Positions 48,913 to 57,700 of a DNA stretch of 64,000 bases are shown one piece after another. The stretch covers positions 1 to 64,000 of the forward strand of contig DAOTGJ010000011.1 of assembly GCA_035447065.1 (NCBI GenBank), written 5' to 3'. The position numbers and the translations under genes are program-made. Source of the stretch: CALEMW01 sp035447065. GTDB lineage: Bacteria > Krumholzibacteriota > Krumholzibacteriia > LZORAL124-64-63. The notes under the pieces are model-generated. The model worked only from the letters and a program-made list of their open reading frames with translations. It did no database searches and had not been told where the DNA came from. How positions within the stretch are numbered: the first letter of the stretch is position 1; every line of letters starts with the position of its first letter.

Positions 48913-50391
48913 ATGGCAACACGCAAGCGCAAAGCACGCAAAGGCCGCGTCCTGGGGCGCGGCTTCTGGCTCCTGGCCGCGGCCGTTGGCGTGGCCGTGG
49001 TGGGCATCGGCCTGCTCACCTGGTCGCGCACGCCGGACGGGCGCGCAGCGTTGCTGAATCTGGGCGCCGACGCCCTCCAGGACGACGTGGCCGCCGCCGT
49101 GGACCTGGCCCTGGGCGAAGCCCTGCCCGCCTACCGCTCCGGCCCCGCCGTGCCGGACGCCCTGGCCGCCGACGCCGACCCCGCCGCGGACCTGCGCCAC
49201 GACTGGCCCCTGGCCGGCGGCGGCCCCATCCGCTGCCGCGTGGTGGAGGGGCCCGAAGGGCTCGCGCCGACCCAGATCCTGGACGATCTGACCTCCCGGG
49301 TGGACGCGGCCGGAGGCGAGGTGCTCTTCGCGGAGCGGCTGCGCCGGCCGGGTCGCGGCGCCCTGCGTGACCCCGAGCGCCAGCTCCTGCGCGTGGACGT
49401 GGGCGCGGGCGGACGTCCCACCCACACCCTGCTGATCCACCCCGCGGGCACCGCGCCGCCCGCCCTGCGCTGGGGCGGCGGCGCCGCGGAGCTGGCGCGG
49501 GCCAGCGACCTGCTGGGCGACCCGGAGCAGCCCACGGTGGCGATCATCGTGGACGACTGGGGCAACGGCGACACCGACGACACCCGGGCCATGCTGCGCC
49601 TGGATGCGCCGCTGACCCTGAGCGTGCTGCCCAACCTGCGCTACTCGCGTCGTTACGCCCTGGCGGCCACGGACCTGGCGCTGCCGGAGGAGCCGGCGGC
49701 CCGCCGCGGCGCCCAGGCCGAGGCCGGGGAGCAGCGCACCGCCCGCCTGCGGCGCGGGCAGGGCTGCCCGGTGGAGATCGTGCTGGAATCGCGCGAGCGG
49801 CGGCGGCGTCCGCCGGAACGTCGGCGCGAGGTGATGCTGCACCTGCCCATGGAGCCGGGGAATCCGGAGGCCGACCCCGGGCGCAGCCCCCTGCGCGTGG
49901 GCATGTCGCGGGACGAGATCTCCGTCCTGCTGGACGAGGCCCTGCGCAACCTGCCCAACGTGACCGGGGTGAACAACCACATGGGCAGCGCCGCCACCCC
50001 GGACCGGCCCACCATGGACCGGCTCATGGCGGAGCTGCGCGCGCGGGACCTGCTCTTCGTGGACAGCATGACCACCTCGGAGTCGGTGGCCTACGAGGCC
50101 GCCGTGGACGCCGGCGTGCCGGCCCTGCTCAACCGCCTCTTCCTGGACCAGGTGGAGCGCGACGAGGCGCAGGTGGAGCGGCTGCTGGCGCGGGTGGTGC
50201 AGTCGGCGCGGGCGGTGGGCTCGGCCGTGGGCATCTGCCACCCCTATCCGGAGACCGTGGCCGTGCTGAAGCGGGAGCTGCCCAGGTACAAGGCCCAGGG
50301 CGTGCGCTTCGTGACCGTGTCGGAGCTGTTGGCGCTCAAGGCGGAGCAGGCCGCGGCGGGCGGCGGCGCGGGCGGGGAGGCGTCGCGGTGA
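48913..50391 (+). CDS. Divergent polysaccharide deacetylase family protein
   Basis: The 492-residue product has a basic N-terminus, one membrane anchor (FWLLAAAVGVAVVGIGLLTW, about residues 18-37) and a large extracytoplasmic part. The C-terminal half holds the divergent polysaccharide deacetylase fold (YibQ/DUF610): VAIIVDDWGNG at its start, LTLSVLPNLRYSRRYA, VMLHLPMEP, GVNNHMGSAAT, LLFVDSMTT and AVGICHPYPET. An Arg/Glu-rich insertion (about residues 255-310) splits the domain. The family is associated with the envelope; the exact substrate is not established. It overlaps the ferredoxin-like gene (GTGA). Confidence 0.88.
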   Translation: MATRKRKARKGRVLGRGFWLLAAAVGVAVVGIGLLTWSRTPDGRAALLNLGADALQDDVAAAVDLALGEALPAYRSGPAVPDALAADADPAADLRHDWPLAGGGPIRCRVVEGPEGLAPTQILDDLTSRVDAAGGEVLFAERLRRPGRGALRDPERQLLRVDVGAGGRPTHTLLIHPAGTAPPALRWGGGAAELARASDLLGDPEQPTVAIIVDDWGNGDTDDTRAMLRLDAPLTLSVLPNLRYSRRYALAATDLALPEEPAARRGAQAEAGEQRTARLRRGQGCPVEIVLESRERRRRPPERRREVMLHLPMEPGNPEADPGRSPLRVGMSRDEISVLLDEALRNLPNVTGVNNHMGSAATPDRPTMDRLMAELRARDLLFVDSMTTSESVAYEAAVDAGVPALLNRLFLDQVERDEAQVERLLARVVQSARAVGSAVGICHPYPETVAVLKRELPRYKAQGVRFVTVSELLALKAEQAAAGGGAGGEASR

Positions 50392-51242
50392 GCGTGGTCC
50401 ATTTCATCCCGTGCCGAGGCGACGAGCCGCCCGAGCGGATCGGCGCCCTGGCCCTCACGGCGGCCCGGCTGGCCGCTCCGGCGGGCTTCCGGCCCGTCCG
50501 ACACCTGCTGGACGCTCCCCTGCGGGCGAGCGCGGCGGCGGCCTTCGCGGCCTGGAGCGGGCCCGTGGCCGCGGCGTGGCCGGAGGATGCGGACGGCCCG
50601 GACCTGCTGGTGGCCGCCCGCGGCTCCCTGCACGCGCGTTCGGGCTGGGAGGGCGTGCTGCACGCCCTGGCCGTACGCGGGGCGTCGCCCGCGGAGCTGT
50701 CCGACCTGCAGCGCGGCGTCCAGCCCCGGGTGGAGCGGGACATCTGCGGCGGCTGCGGCATGTGCGTGACCCTCTGCGGCAACGCCGGCATCAAGCACAA
50801 CGGGCACGTGGCGGTGATCCGGCCGGAGAACTGCCTGGCCTGCGGCGACTGCCTGGCGGAATGCTACCTGGAGGCCCTGAAGTTTCCCGTGGGCGGCACC
50901 GCGGAGCTGCTGCGGCGGCTGGGGGAGGCCGCGGCGGCGCGGGTGCGGGGGGCGCGGAGCGTGCTGAGCGTGCTCTTCGCCGTCAAGCCGCCGGTGCGGC
51001 GCCTGGACACGGGCCCCAACCGCGTGCCTCAGCCCGATCTGGGCGTGCTGGCGGGCACGGACCCCGTGGCGGTGGATGCGGCCGCCTGCGCCCTGGCCGC
51101 CGCGGCCTTCGGCCGGGGGCTGCGCGAGACGAGCGGCTGCCCGGCGGATCCTGAGGCCCTGTTGGAGACCGCGGCGGGCGCCGGGGCGGGCGGGACGGGC
51201 CACGAGCTGGTCGCTCATCGGCCCGAACCACTCGCCGGTTGA
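50388..51242 (+). CDS. Small 2[4Fe-4S] ferredoxin/DUF362-like protein
   Basis: The 284-residue product starts at GTG overlapping the deacetylase stop. Two ferredoxin motifs are present: C120-x2-C123-x2-C126-x3-C130 and C149-x2-C152-x2-C155-x3-C159, able to bind two [4Fe-4S] clusters. The first 110 residues are Ala-rich and unassigned. The C-terminal part (PNRVPQPDLGVLAGTDPVAVDAAA) resembles the end of DUF362 proteins, where GTDPVAxDA is typical. The protein is much shorter than usual DUF362 members, so it is either a reduced form or a fusion remnant. No signal peptide is seen. Redox partner unknown. Confidence 0.82.
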   Translation: MSVVHFIPCRGDEPPERIGALALTAARLAAPAGFRPVRHLLDAPLRASAAAAFAAWSGPVAAAWPEDADGPDLLVAARGSLHARSGWEGVLHALAVRGASPAELSDLQRGVQPRVERDICGGCGMCVTLCGNAGIKHNGHVAVIRPENCLACGDCLAECYLEALKFPVGGTAELLRRLGEAAAARVRGARSVLSVLFAVKPPVRRLDTGPNRVPQPDLGVLAGTDPVAVDAAACALAAAAFGRGLRETSGCPADPEALLETAAGAGAGGTGHELVAHRPEPLAG

Positions 51243-51267
51243 CTCCGCCGCGGGCAACGTCTATGAT
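51239..51267 (+). promoter_or_regulatory. Promoter for secD-secF
   Basis: TTGACT (51239-51244), 17-base spacer, TATGAT (51262-51267), the best-matching pair on the plus strand. The -35 overlaps the TGA stop of the preceding gene. Predicted initiation near 51274 leaves a leader of about 105 bases. Confidence 0.7.
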
Positions 51268-51282
51268 TTCTGGCGGTTTTGT

Positions 51283-51304
51283 GGGCGAACCGGACGGTTC
51301 GCCC
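51283..51304 (+). promoter_or_regulatory. Leader stem-loop in the secD 5' untranslated region
   Basis: Inverted repeat 51283-51291 with 51296-51304 (9 bp, extendable by one) and a 4-base loop, followed by TTTGG. It begins about 9 bases after the predicted transcription start. It could be an early attenuator or the terminator of the preceding gene read-through. Confidence 0.5.
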
Positions 51305-51378
51305 TTTGGCCGCTTGGACGACGCGGGGCGGGCCCGCGCCAGCCACCGTTGGCACCGAACCTCTCCGGAGAGGATCCC

Positions 51379-53112
51379 ATGAACCGATCCCTGACCGTCA
51401 GGGCCCTGCTGGTGATCGCCGTTGTCGCCGCGTCCCTGATCGGGCTCTGGCCCACCTACAAGGCGTCGCGCATCACGGACGAGATGCGGGAGGCCGCCCT
51501 GACCGATCCCAAGCTGGCCTCCAAGATCGAATCCTGGGAGACCCGCGCCATCCGCCGTGGCCTGGACCTCGAGGGCGGCATGTACATCGTGCTGGAGATC
51601 GACACCGAGGGCCTCACGCAGGCCCAGGCGTCGGACGCCATGGCGCGCGTCACCGAGATCCTGCGCAACCGCGTGGACCAGTTCGGCGTGAGCGAGCCGG
51701 AGATCAAGCCGCTGGGCAACAAGCGCATCATCGTGCAGCTGCCCGGCCTGGACGATCCGGAGCGCGCGCGCAACCTGATCGGCTCCACGGCCCGCCTGGA
51801 GTTCCGCATGGTGCGGCCGGTGGACGACGTGCAGATGGTGCTGGACAAGCTGGACGACGCCTTCCGCATCACCGCCGCCGTGGAGACCTCCGCTCCCGCG
51901 GAGACGCCGGCCGCGGACGCCGCCGCCGAGGAGGCCGTCGCCGCCGCGGACGGCGCCGCCGAGACGGTGGATCCCAACGAGACCCTGGCCCTGGACGACC
52001 TGCCCGGCCAGCCCGGAGCGTCCGAGGACCCCCAGCTGGGCGATCCGGAGCGGCCCTTCTCCGGCTACCTCTACGCCGACGCCGCCTTCTCCCAGATGTG
52101 GGGCACGCCCCTGGCCGTGGACGCGGCCTACGTGGCCAAGGTCCAGCAGATGCTGGACGCGCCCGAGATGCGGGTGATGCCGCGCGGCATGGAGTTCCAG
52201 CTGGGCATGGACGACGTGAACGTGGGCGGCGGCACCGTGGTGCGTCCGCTCTACCTGCTGGACAGCAAGGCCGGCCTGACCGGCGAGCGCCTGACCGGAG
52301 CCCGCGCCGCGCCGGACCAGGACCGCCCCGGCAGCTTCGTGGTGACGTTCAACCTGGACCGCCGCGGCGCGCGCGAGTTCAGCCAGCTCACCGCCGAGAA
52401 CGTGGGCCGCAACATGGCCATCGCCCTGGACGGCAAGGTGAACTCGGCGCCGCGCATCAACGGCAAGATCCCCGGCGGCGCCGGCGAGATCCAGGGCGGC
52501 TTCTCCAGCGTCGAGGCCAACGACCTGGCCCTGCTGCTGCGCGCGGGCGCCCTGCCCGTGGACGTGAGCATCGAGGAGGAGCGCACCGTGGGCCCGAGCC
52601 TGGGCCGCGACTCCATCAAGCAGGGCCTGAAGGCCGGTCTGTACGGCCTCATCGTGGTGGTCGTCTTCGTGCTGATCTACTACCAGGCCACCGGCGCCGT
52701 GGCGGTGCTGGCCCTGGCCGTCAACCTGATCATCCTGATGGCGGTGCTGGCGCAGTTCGGGCTGGTGCTCACGCTGCCGGGCATCGCGGGCATCATCCTG
52801 ACCATCGGCATGGCGGTGGACGCCAACGTGCTGATCAACGAGCGCATCCGCGAGGAGCTGGACCGCGGCAAGACGGCCCGCGCCGCCGTGGACTCCGGAT
52901 ACGGCAACGCCACGCGGACCATCGTGGACGCCAACGTGACCACGCTGATCGCCGCCGCCATCCTCTGGTGGTTCGGCACCGGGCCCATCCAGGGCTTCGC
53001 GGTGACCCTGACCATCGGCATCTTCTCGAGCATGTTCACGGCGCTGGTGCTGACCCGCGTGATCATGGAGGCCGCCACCCGCAACCGGGCTCAGGCCAAG
53101 CTGAGCATCTGA
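51379..53112 (+). CDS. secD: Protein translocase accessory subunit SecD
   Basis: SecD with SecF uses proton-motive force to aid export through SecYEG. The 577-residue product has TM1 near residues 8-27, the first periplasmic motif RRGLDLEGGMYIVLEID, NRVDQFGVSEPEI, the P1 head region, and the SecD membrane signature AVDANVLINERIREEL in TM4. An Ala/Glu/Asp-rich low-complexity insertion (about residues 170-225) sits in the periplasmic part. Six membrane helices are expected. SecF starts 42 bases later. Confidence 0.96.
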   Translation: MNRSLTVRALLVIAVVAASLIGLWPTYKASRITDEMREAALTDPKLASKIESWETRAIRRGLDLEGGMYIVLEIDTEGLTQAQASDAMARVTEILRNRVDQFGVSEPEIKPLGNKRIIVQLPGLDDPERARNLIGSTARLEFRMVRPVDDVQMVLDKLDDAFRITAAVETSAPAETPAADAAAEEAVAAADGAAETVDPNETLALDDLPGQPGASEDPQLGDPERPFSGYLYADAAFSQMWGTPLAVDAAYVAKVQQMLDAPEMRVMPRGMEFQLGMDDVNVGGGTVVRPLYLLDSKAGLTGERLTGARAAPDQDRPGSFVVTFNLDRRGAREFSQLTAENVGRNMAIALDGKVNSAPRINGKIPGGAGEIQGGFSSVEANDLALLLRAGALPVDVSIEEERTVGPSLGRDSIKQGLKAGLYGLIVVVVFVLIYYQATGAVAVLALAVNLIILMAVLAQFGLVLTLPGIAGIILTIGMAVDANVLINERIREELDRGKTARAAVDSGYGNATRTIVDANVTTLIAAAILWWFGTGPIQGFAVTLTIGIFSSMFTALVLTRVIMEAATRNRAQAKLSI

Positions 53113-53154
53113 CCCGAGCGCGGAGGCCGACGCCTCCAGGAGGACCGAAGAGCC

Positions 53155-54081
53155 ATGAGACTGCTGAAGAACACGAACTTCAAGTTCATCGAAAAATCGC
53201 GGGTTGCGTTCATCCTGTCGGGCCTGCTGATCCTGGGCGGCCTGATCTCGGAGGCCGTGCACGGCGGCCCCGAGCTGAGCATCGACTTCACCGGCGGCAC
53301 CATCCTGCAGGTGCAGGTGACGCCCGCGCCCAGCACGCCCGCGGTGCGCGAGGCCCTGGAGGCCGGCGGCTTCCAGGACTTCCAGGTGCAGGACTTCGGG
53401 TCCGACTCCGAGTTCCTCATCACCTTCCGCGAGGTGGAGGGCGGCGACGAGGGCCTGGACACGGCGGAGCGCATGCTCGCGGCCCTGTCCTCCGGGCTGC
53501 CCGGCACCCAGGTGGAGATGCGGCGCGAGGAGTCGGTGGGGCCCAAGATCGGCGACGAGCTGAAGACCGCCGCGGTGAACTCCGTGGTGGCGGCGCTGCT
53601 GCTGATCGTGCTCTACATCACCGTGCGGTTCATCTTCCGCTACGGCATCGCGGCCATCGTGGCCCTGGTGCACGACGTGATCATCACGCTGGGGATCTTC
53701 TCCATCCTGAACAAGGAGATCTCGCTGACGATCATCGCCGCGTTCCTGACCATCATCGGCTACTCGCTGAACGACACCATCGTGGTCTTCGACCGCATCC
53801 GCGAGAACATGCGGCTGCGGCGCAAGGAGAGCTACGAGGGCGTGGTGAACCGGTCCATCAACGAGACCCTGAGCCGCACCATCGTGACCTCGCTGACCAC
53901 GCTGTTCGTGGCGCTGACGCTCTTCATCTGGGGCGGCCCGGTGATCCACGACTTCGCCTTCGCCCTGGTGATGGGCGTGGTCATCGGCACCTACTCGTCC
54001 ATCTTCGTGGCGAGCCCGGTGCTGGTGTGGTGGCACAAGCGCCAGGTGACCGACGCCAAGCGGGCCCAGCCCAGCCTGTAG
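53155..54081 (+). CDS. secF: Protein translocase accessory subunit SecF
   Basis: The 308-residue product pairs with SecD. After TM1 comes the SecF motif GPELSIDFTGGTILQVQV; later FRYGIAAIVALVHDVIITLG and SLNDTIVVFDRIRENMRL mark the second and fourth helices, and FALVMGVVIGTYSSIFVASP the last ones. AGGAGG lies before the ATG. A strong stem-loop follows, closing the operon. Confidence 0.96.
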   Translation: MRLLKNTNFKFIEKSRVAFILSGLLILGGLISEAVHGGPELSIDFTGGTILQVQVTPAPSTPAVREALEAGGFQDFQVQDFGSDSEFLITFREVEGGDEGLDTAERMLAALSSGLPGTQVEMRREESVGPKIGDELKTAAVNSVVAALLLIVLYITVRFIFRYGIAAIVALVHDVIITLGIFSILNKEISLTIIAAFLTIIGYSLNDTIVVFDRIRENMRLRRKESYEGVVNRSINETLSRTIVTSLTTLFVALTLFIWGGPVIHDFAFALVMGVVIGTYSSIFVASPVLVWWHKRQVTDAKRAQPSL

Positions 54082-54108
54082 CTGCGTCCCCGCGTCCACG
54101 ACGCTCTG

Positions 54109-54136
54109 CGAAGGCGCCCCCAGCGGGGCGCCTTCG
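54109..54136 (+). terminator. Terminator after secDF
   Basis: A 12-bp perfect stem (54109-54120, 54125-54136) with a 4-base loop starts 28 bases past the secF stop, followed by TCGTTG. The U-tract is weak, but stem strength and position support termination. Confidence 0.65.
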
Positions 54137-54221
54137 TCGTTGGGGGAACGGGGCGCCGCGGGGCGGTGTACCAGGCCCTCCGGTCCCGCAGACTGGGATA
54201 CCGCCCGCGCCGCCCGTCGGG

Positions 54222-54227
54222 TACAAT
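54222..54227 (+). promoter_or_regulatory. Candidate -10 element 7 bases before the start codon
   Basis: TACAAT lies 7 bases before ATG 54235, so transcription would begin at or beside the start codon. No convincing -35 is seen at 17 bases. Suggests a leaderless message like that proposed for 48913. Confidence 0.35.
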
Positions 54228-54234
54228 GGAAGGC

Positions 54235-54729
54235 ATGGCGAACGTGAACGCATCCCCCCGCAGGCGGCCGGCGTGGCCGTGGGCGCTGGCCTGGCTGACC
54301 GTCCTGCTGGCGGCCGGCGCTTGGGCGCAGCCCGCGACGGCTCCGGCCACGGCGTCGGATCCGGAATCGGACCTGGCTCCGGAAGCGGCTGCGTGTCTGG
54401 AGCGCTTCATGGAGGCCTGGGAGGGGGAGGACCACGTGGCCCTGGCGGGCCTGCTGGAGAGCGACGGCGCTGTGGTCTCCCTGGGGCGCGCCGCCCGGCC
54501 CGAGAGCCGCACGAGTCCTGCGCAGGCCCACTACGTCTTCAAGTCGCTCTTCCAGGGCACGGACGATCACGTCCTCAGGCTGGAGAGCGGCTCCATGCAC
54601 GACGACGCGGCCACCGCGGTGCTGGAATGGCGCTACCGCCGCGGCGAGTCGCGGCTCCGCGAACGCCTGTTCATCTCCCTGAGCCGCGACGACGGCTGGC
54701 GCGTGGATGCCGTCCGCGCCGGCAGCTGA
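54235..54729 (+). CDS. Small secreted NTF2/SnoaL-like protein
   Basis: The 164-residue product (ATG 54235; ATG 54226 is an alternative) has a signal peptide (PWALAWLTVLLAAGAWAQ) and an Ala/Thr-rich linker. The mature region has a helix ECLERFMEAWEGEDHVALAGLL, then YVFKSLFQGTD, AVLEWRYRR and a final strand DDGWRVDAVRAGS, the usual order of an NTF2-like cone. It precedes the giant kinase gene by 22 bases, so it may be its co-transcribed extracytoplasmic partner. Function unknown. Confidence 0.78.
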   Translation: MANVNASPRRRPAWPWALAWLTVLLAAGAWAQPATAPATASDPESDLAPEAAACLERFMEAWEGEDHVALAGLLESDGAVVSLGRAARPESRTSPAQAHYVFKSLFQGTDDHVLRLESGSMHDDAATAVLEWRYRRGESRLRERLFISLSRDDGWRVDAVRAGS

Positions 54730-54751
54730 CCCCTTCTCGACGAGGAGCTCC

Positions 54752-57700
54752 GTGGACCGTCGCATGCGAGCGATCCTGGCAGCCTGCGCCGCCGGCCTCG
54801 CGCTGGCGGCCTGCGTGGCGCTGCGCGGCGACGGGGCCCTGGGCGCCGGCGGCGCCGCCACCTGGCTGCTGATCGTCGCGCTGGCCGCGGCGGTCGGATT
54901 CCAGCGGACGCGGCGCGGCGGCGGCGCGACGGCGGCGGCGGCGCTGCTGCTGGGCGCGGCGGCCGCGGCCTGGCTGGGGGCGTCGGCCGCGAGCGACGAC
55001 GCCTGGGCCGCCCGCGAACGCGTGCGCCTCGCCGCGCGCCTGGCCGGCGTGCAGCAGGACGTGGGACGTCTGCGCGAGGCCGTGGCCGCGCTGCGGGCGG
55101 CCGCGGCCGAGGACGCGGGCGACCCCGCCCAGCGCCTGGAACATCTGCGCCGGGATTGGCCTCTGGGCGCCGCGGGCCCGTTCCCGCTGGGCCTGGCCTT
55201 CTGGCGCGACGGCGAACGTCTGGCCTGGAGCGGCGTGCTGGAGCCCTTCCCCGCCCAGGACCTGCCGGCCCCGGCCGAGCCGGCGCTGGTCCAGCAGGGA
55301 CGCCTGGGCTGGGTCTGGCGCGGCAGCGTGGAGGCCGCGGACGGCCGGGTGGAGTGGCAGGTCCGCCTCACCCGCGAGGGCGTGGAGGCCCGGCCGCGGC
55401 ACGGCTCCGAGGACCGGCTCCGCACCCAGGTGGTGCTCACCTCCGAACCCCAGAGCGAGCGCTGGCTGGGCAGCAGCGACCGCGGCCACCAGGTGGTGGC
55501 CGACGTGGTGCTGGACAGCACGCCCGGCGACATGGAGCTGCCCGTGCTGCGGGTCACGGTGGCCTCGGCGTCGCGGCCCGCCCGCGAGGCCGCGCGGTCC
55601 GCGCGCGCGCGCCTGCTGGTGCTGCTGCTGGCGTCGGCCGCCCTGCTGGCCGGCGCAGGGACGTTCCGCGGCGGCGCCGTCCTGGTCATGCTGTGGGCGC
55701 TGCGTCTGGCATGGGCGGCGCTGGACGTCTTCCATCGGCTGCCGGTGGCCTGGCCTGCCTCCGACGGCGCCGGCGGTCCCGGCGCCCTGGCCTCGTTGAC
55801 CGATCCCACCTACTTCGCCACGCCCTGGGGACTGGGGCTGTTCGCGTCCACGGCCGATGCGGTGCTGACCGGCGCGCTGCTCTGCGCCACGGTGCTGGCG
55901 CTGCCGGCGGGCCGCCGCGCGATCGGGGGGCGGGCGCAGATCGGCGCCGCGGGCTTCGGCGCCGCGACCGGGGCGGGCCTGCTGCTGTTGGCCCTGCTGG
56001 CGCGCCAGTTCGCCGCCAACGCCCATCCGCACCTCGTGGGCCCCCGCATCCCGTTCACGGCGATCACGTTCTGGGGGCTCCACCTGGCGTTGGCGTTGAT
56101 CTCCGTGGCCCTGGCCGTGGCCGGCACGCGCCTGGCCGACCGCCTGCGCGCCGCCCACGTGTGGCGTCAGCTCCCGGCCGTGGCGGCGGGCGCCGCCGTG
56201 GTGGCGCTGGGCGCGTCACGGCTGCTCGCGTGGGGCGAAGCCGTGCTGCTGCCCGTGCTGGCCGGCCTGCTCTGGGCCGCGGCGGCGGCGCGGGTGGATG
56301 CCGAGCGCACCCTCCGCCGCCTGCTCTGGCTGCTGCCGGTGCTGCTCACGGTGGTGTGGAATCACGTGGCCCTGGTGGGGGCCTACGACCGCGTGGAGCA
56401 CGCCTGGCTCGAGCGCACCATCGAGGAGCTCACGGCGCCTCGCAGCGACTGGGCCCGCTTCCTCCTGGAAGACCTGCTGGGGGAGATGGCCGCGGACGAG
56501 GCCGTGCTGCAGAACCCGCCCCGCGCCCACGCACCGGAGGCCGTGGAGCTCTGGGCCGACTGGCCCGCCTTCGCCCTCTGGCGCGGCTCGGGCCTGCGCG
56601 AGCTGGGGCTGGCCTGCAACGTGGAGATCCTGGACGACGACGGCCTGGTGCAGAGCCGCTTCGCTTCCGGCCTGTTCCGCGACGCCGGTTACGAGATCGT
56701 GGCCCGCTCGAACTGGGAGACGGCCCGCCCCGCGGACGCGCGGGCGCAGGAGATCTTCTTCCAGTCCGAACGCCGCCGCTACGCCACCGGCGACGAGTGG
56801 ATCCTGCGCGGCGAGACGGCGCGCATCGGCACGGGCGGCTGGCTGAGCCTGGAGCTGCCCGTTCGCACCGGACGCGTGAGCACCATGCGGCACGAGCTGG
56901 GGCCCGAGGACGCGGCCGACGGCTACGCGCCGCGCCGCGACGTGGACCGCCCCCTGCTCCTGCTGCGCCGCGAGGCCGACGGCTGGCGCGGCGACGGCGC
57001 CTCCGAGGTGCCCGGCCCCGAGGCGGCGCCGGCCCTGGCCAGGCTGCGCGCGGGCGGAACCGCCGCCGCGGTGATCCCCCTGGGCGACCATCGCTGGCGC
57101 TGCCTCTGGCGCGACGCCCCCGCCGACGAGGAGACCGACGCCGAGGGCTACCTCCTGGGCGTGCGGGTCCCGTCGCTGGGCGACCGCCTGCTGGATCTGT
57201 CCCGCATGCTGCTGCTGGACCTCATGCTCCTGGCGGGCGCGGGCCTGCTGGCCGGCGGCGTGCGTCTTGCCGCGCGACGCCATCGCTGGGATCTGGGCGT
57301 GCAGGAACGCTTCCTGCTTCTCTCCATCCTGCTGGGGTTGCTGCCGCTGGTCATGGCCGGCACGTTCATCGACCGTCTGAGCCGCGAGTGGCTGGCCGAC
57401 GACGCGCGCGAGCAGACCCGGCAGAGCCTGGAGACCGCGCGCGAGCAGCTCCAGGGCCTGCTGGCGGAGCAGGCGCGCGCCCTGGCCGCCAGCGACTACA
57501 TCAACGACCTTCTCTCCAGCCGCTACGCCGGCAGCCGGCCCCAGGGTCCGTTCAGCATCCGCCAGGCCATGGTGTTTTCGGCCGACGGGGAGCTGCTGCT
57601 GGACGAGACCCTCAGCGACCTGGATCCGCTGGAGGCCGCCGCCTTCCTGGAGACCGCACGCCGAACGTCGCTGGTGGTCACGCGCGACGCCCAGGGCGCC

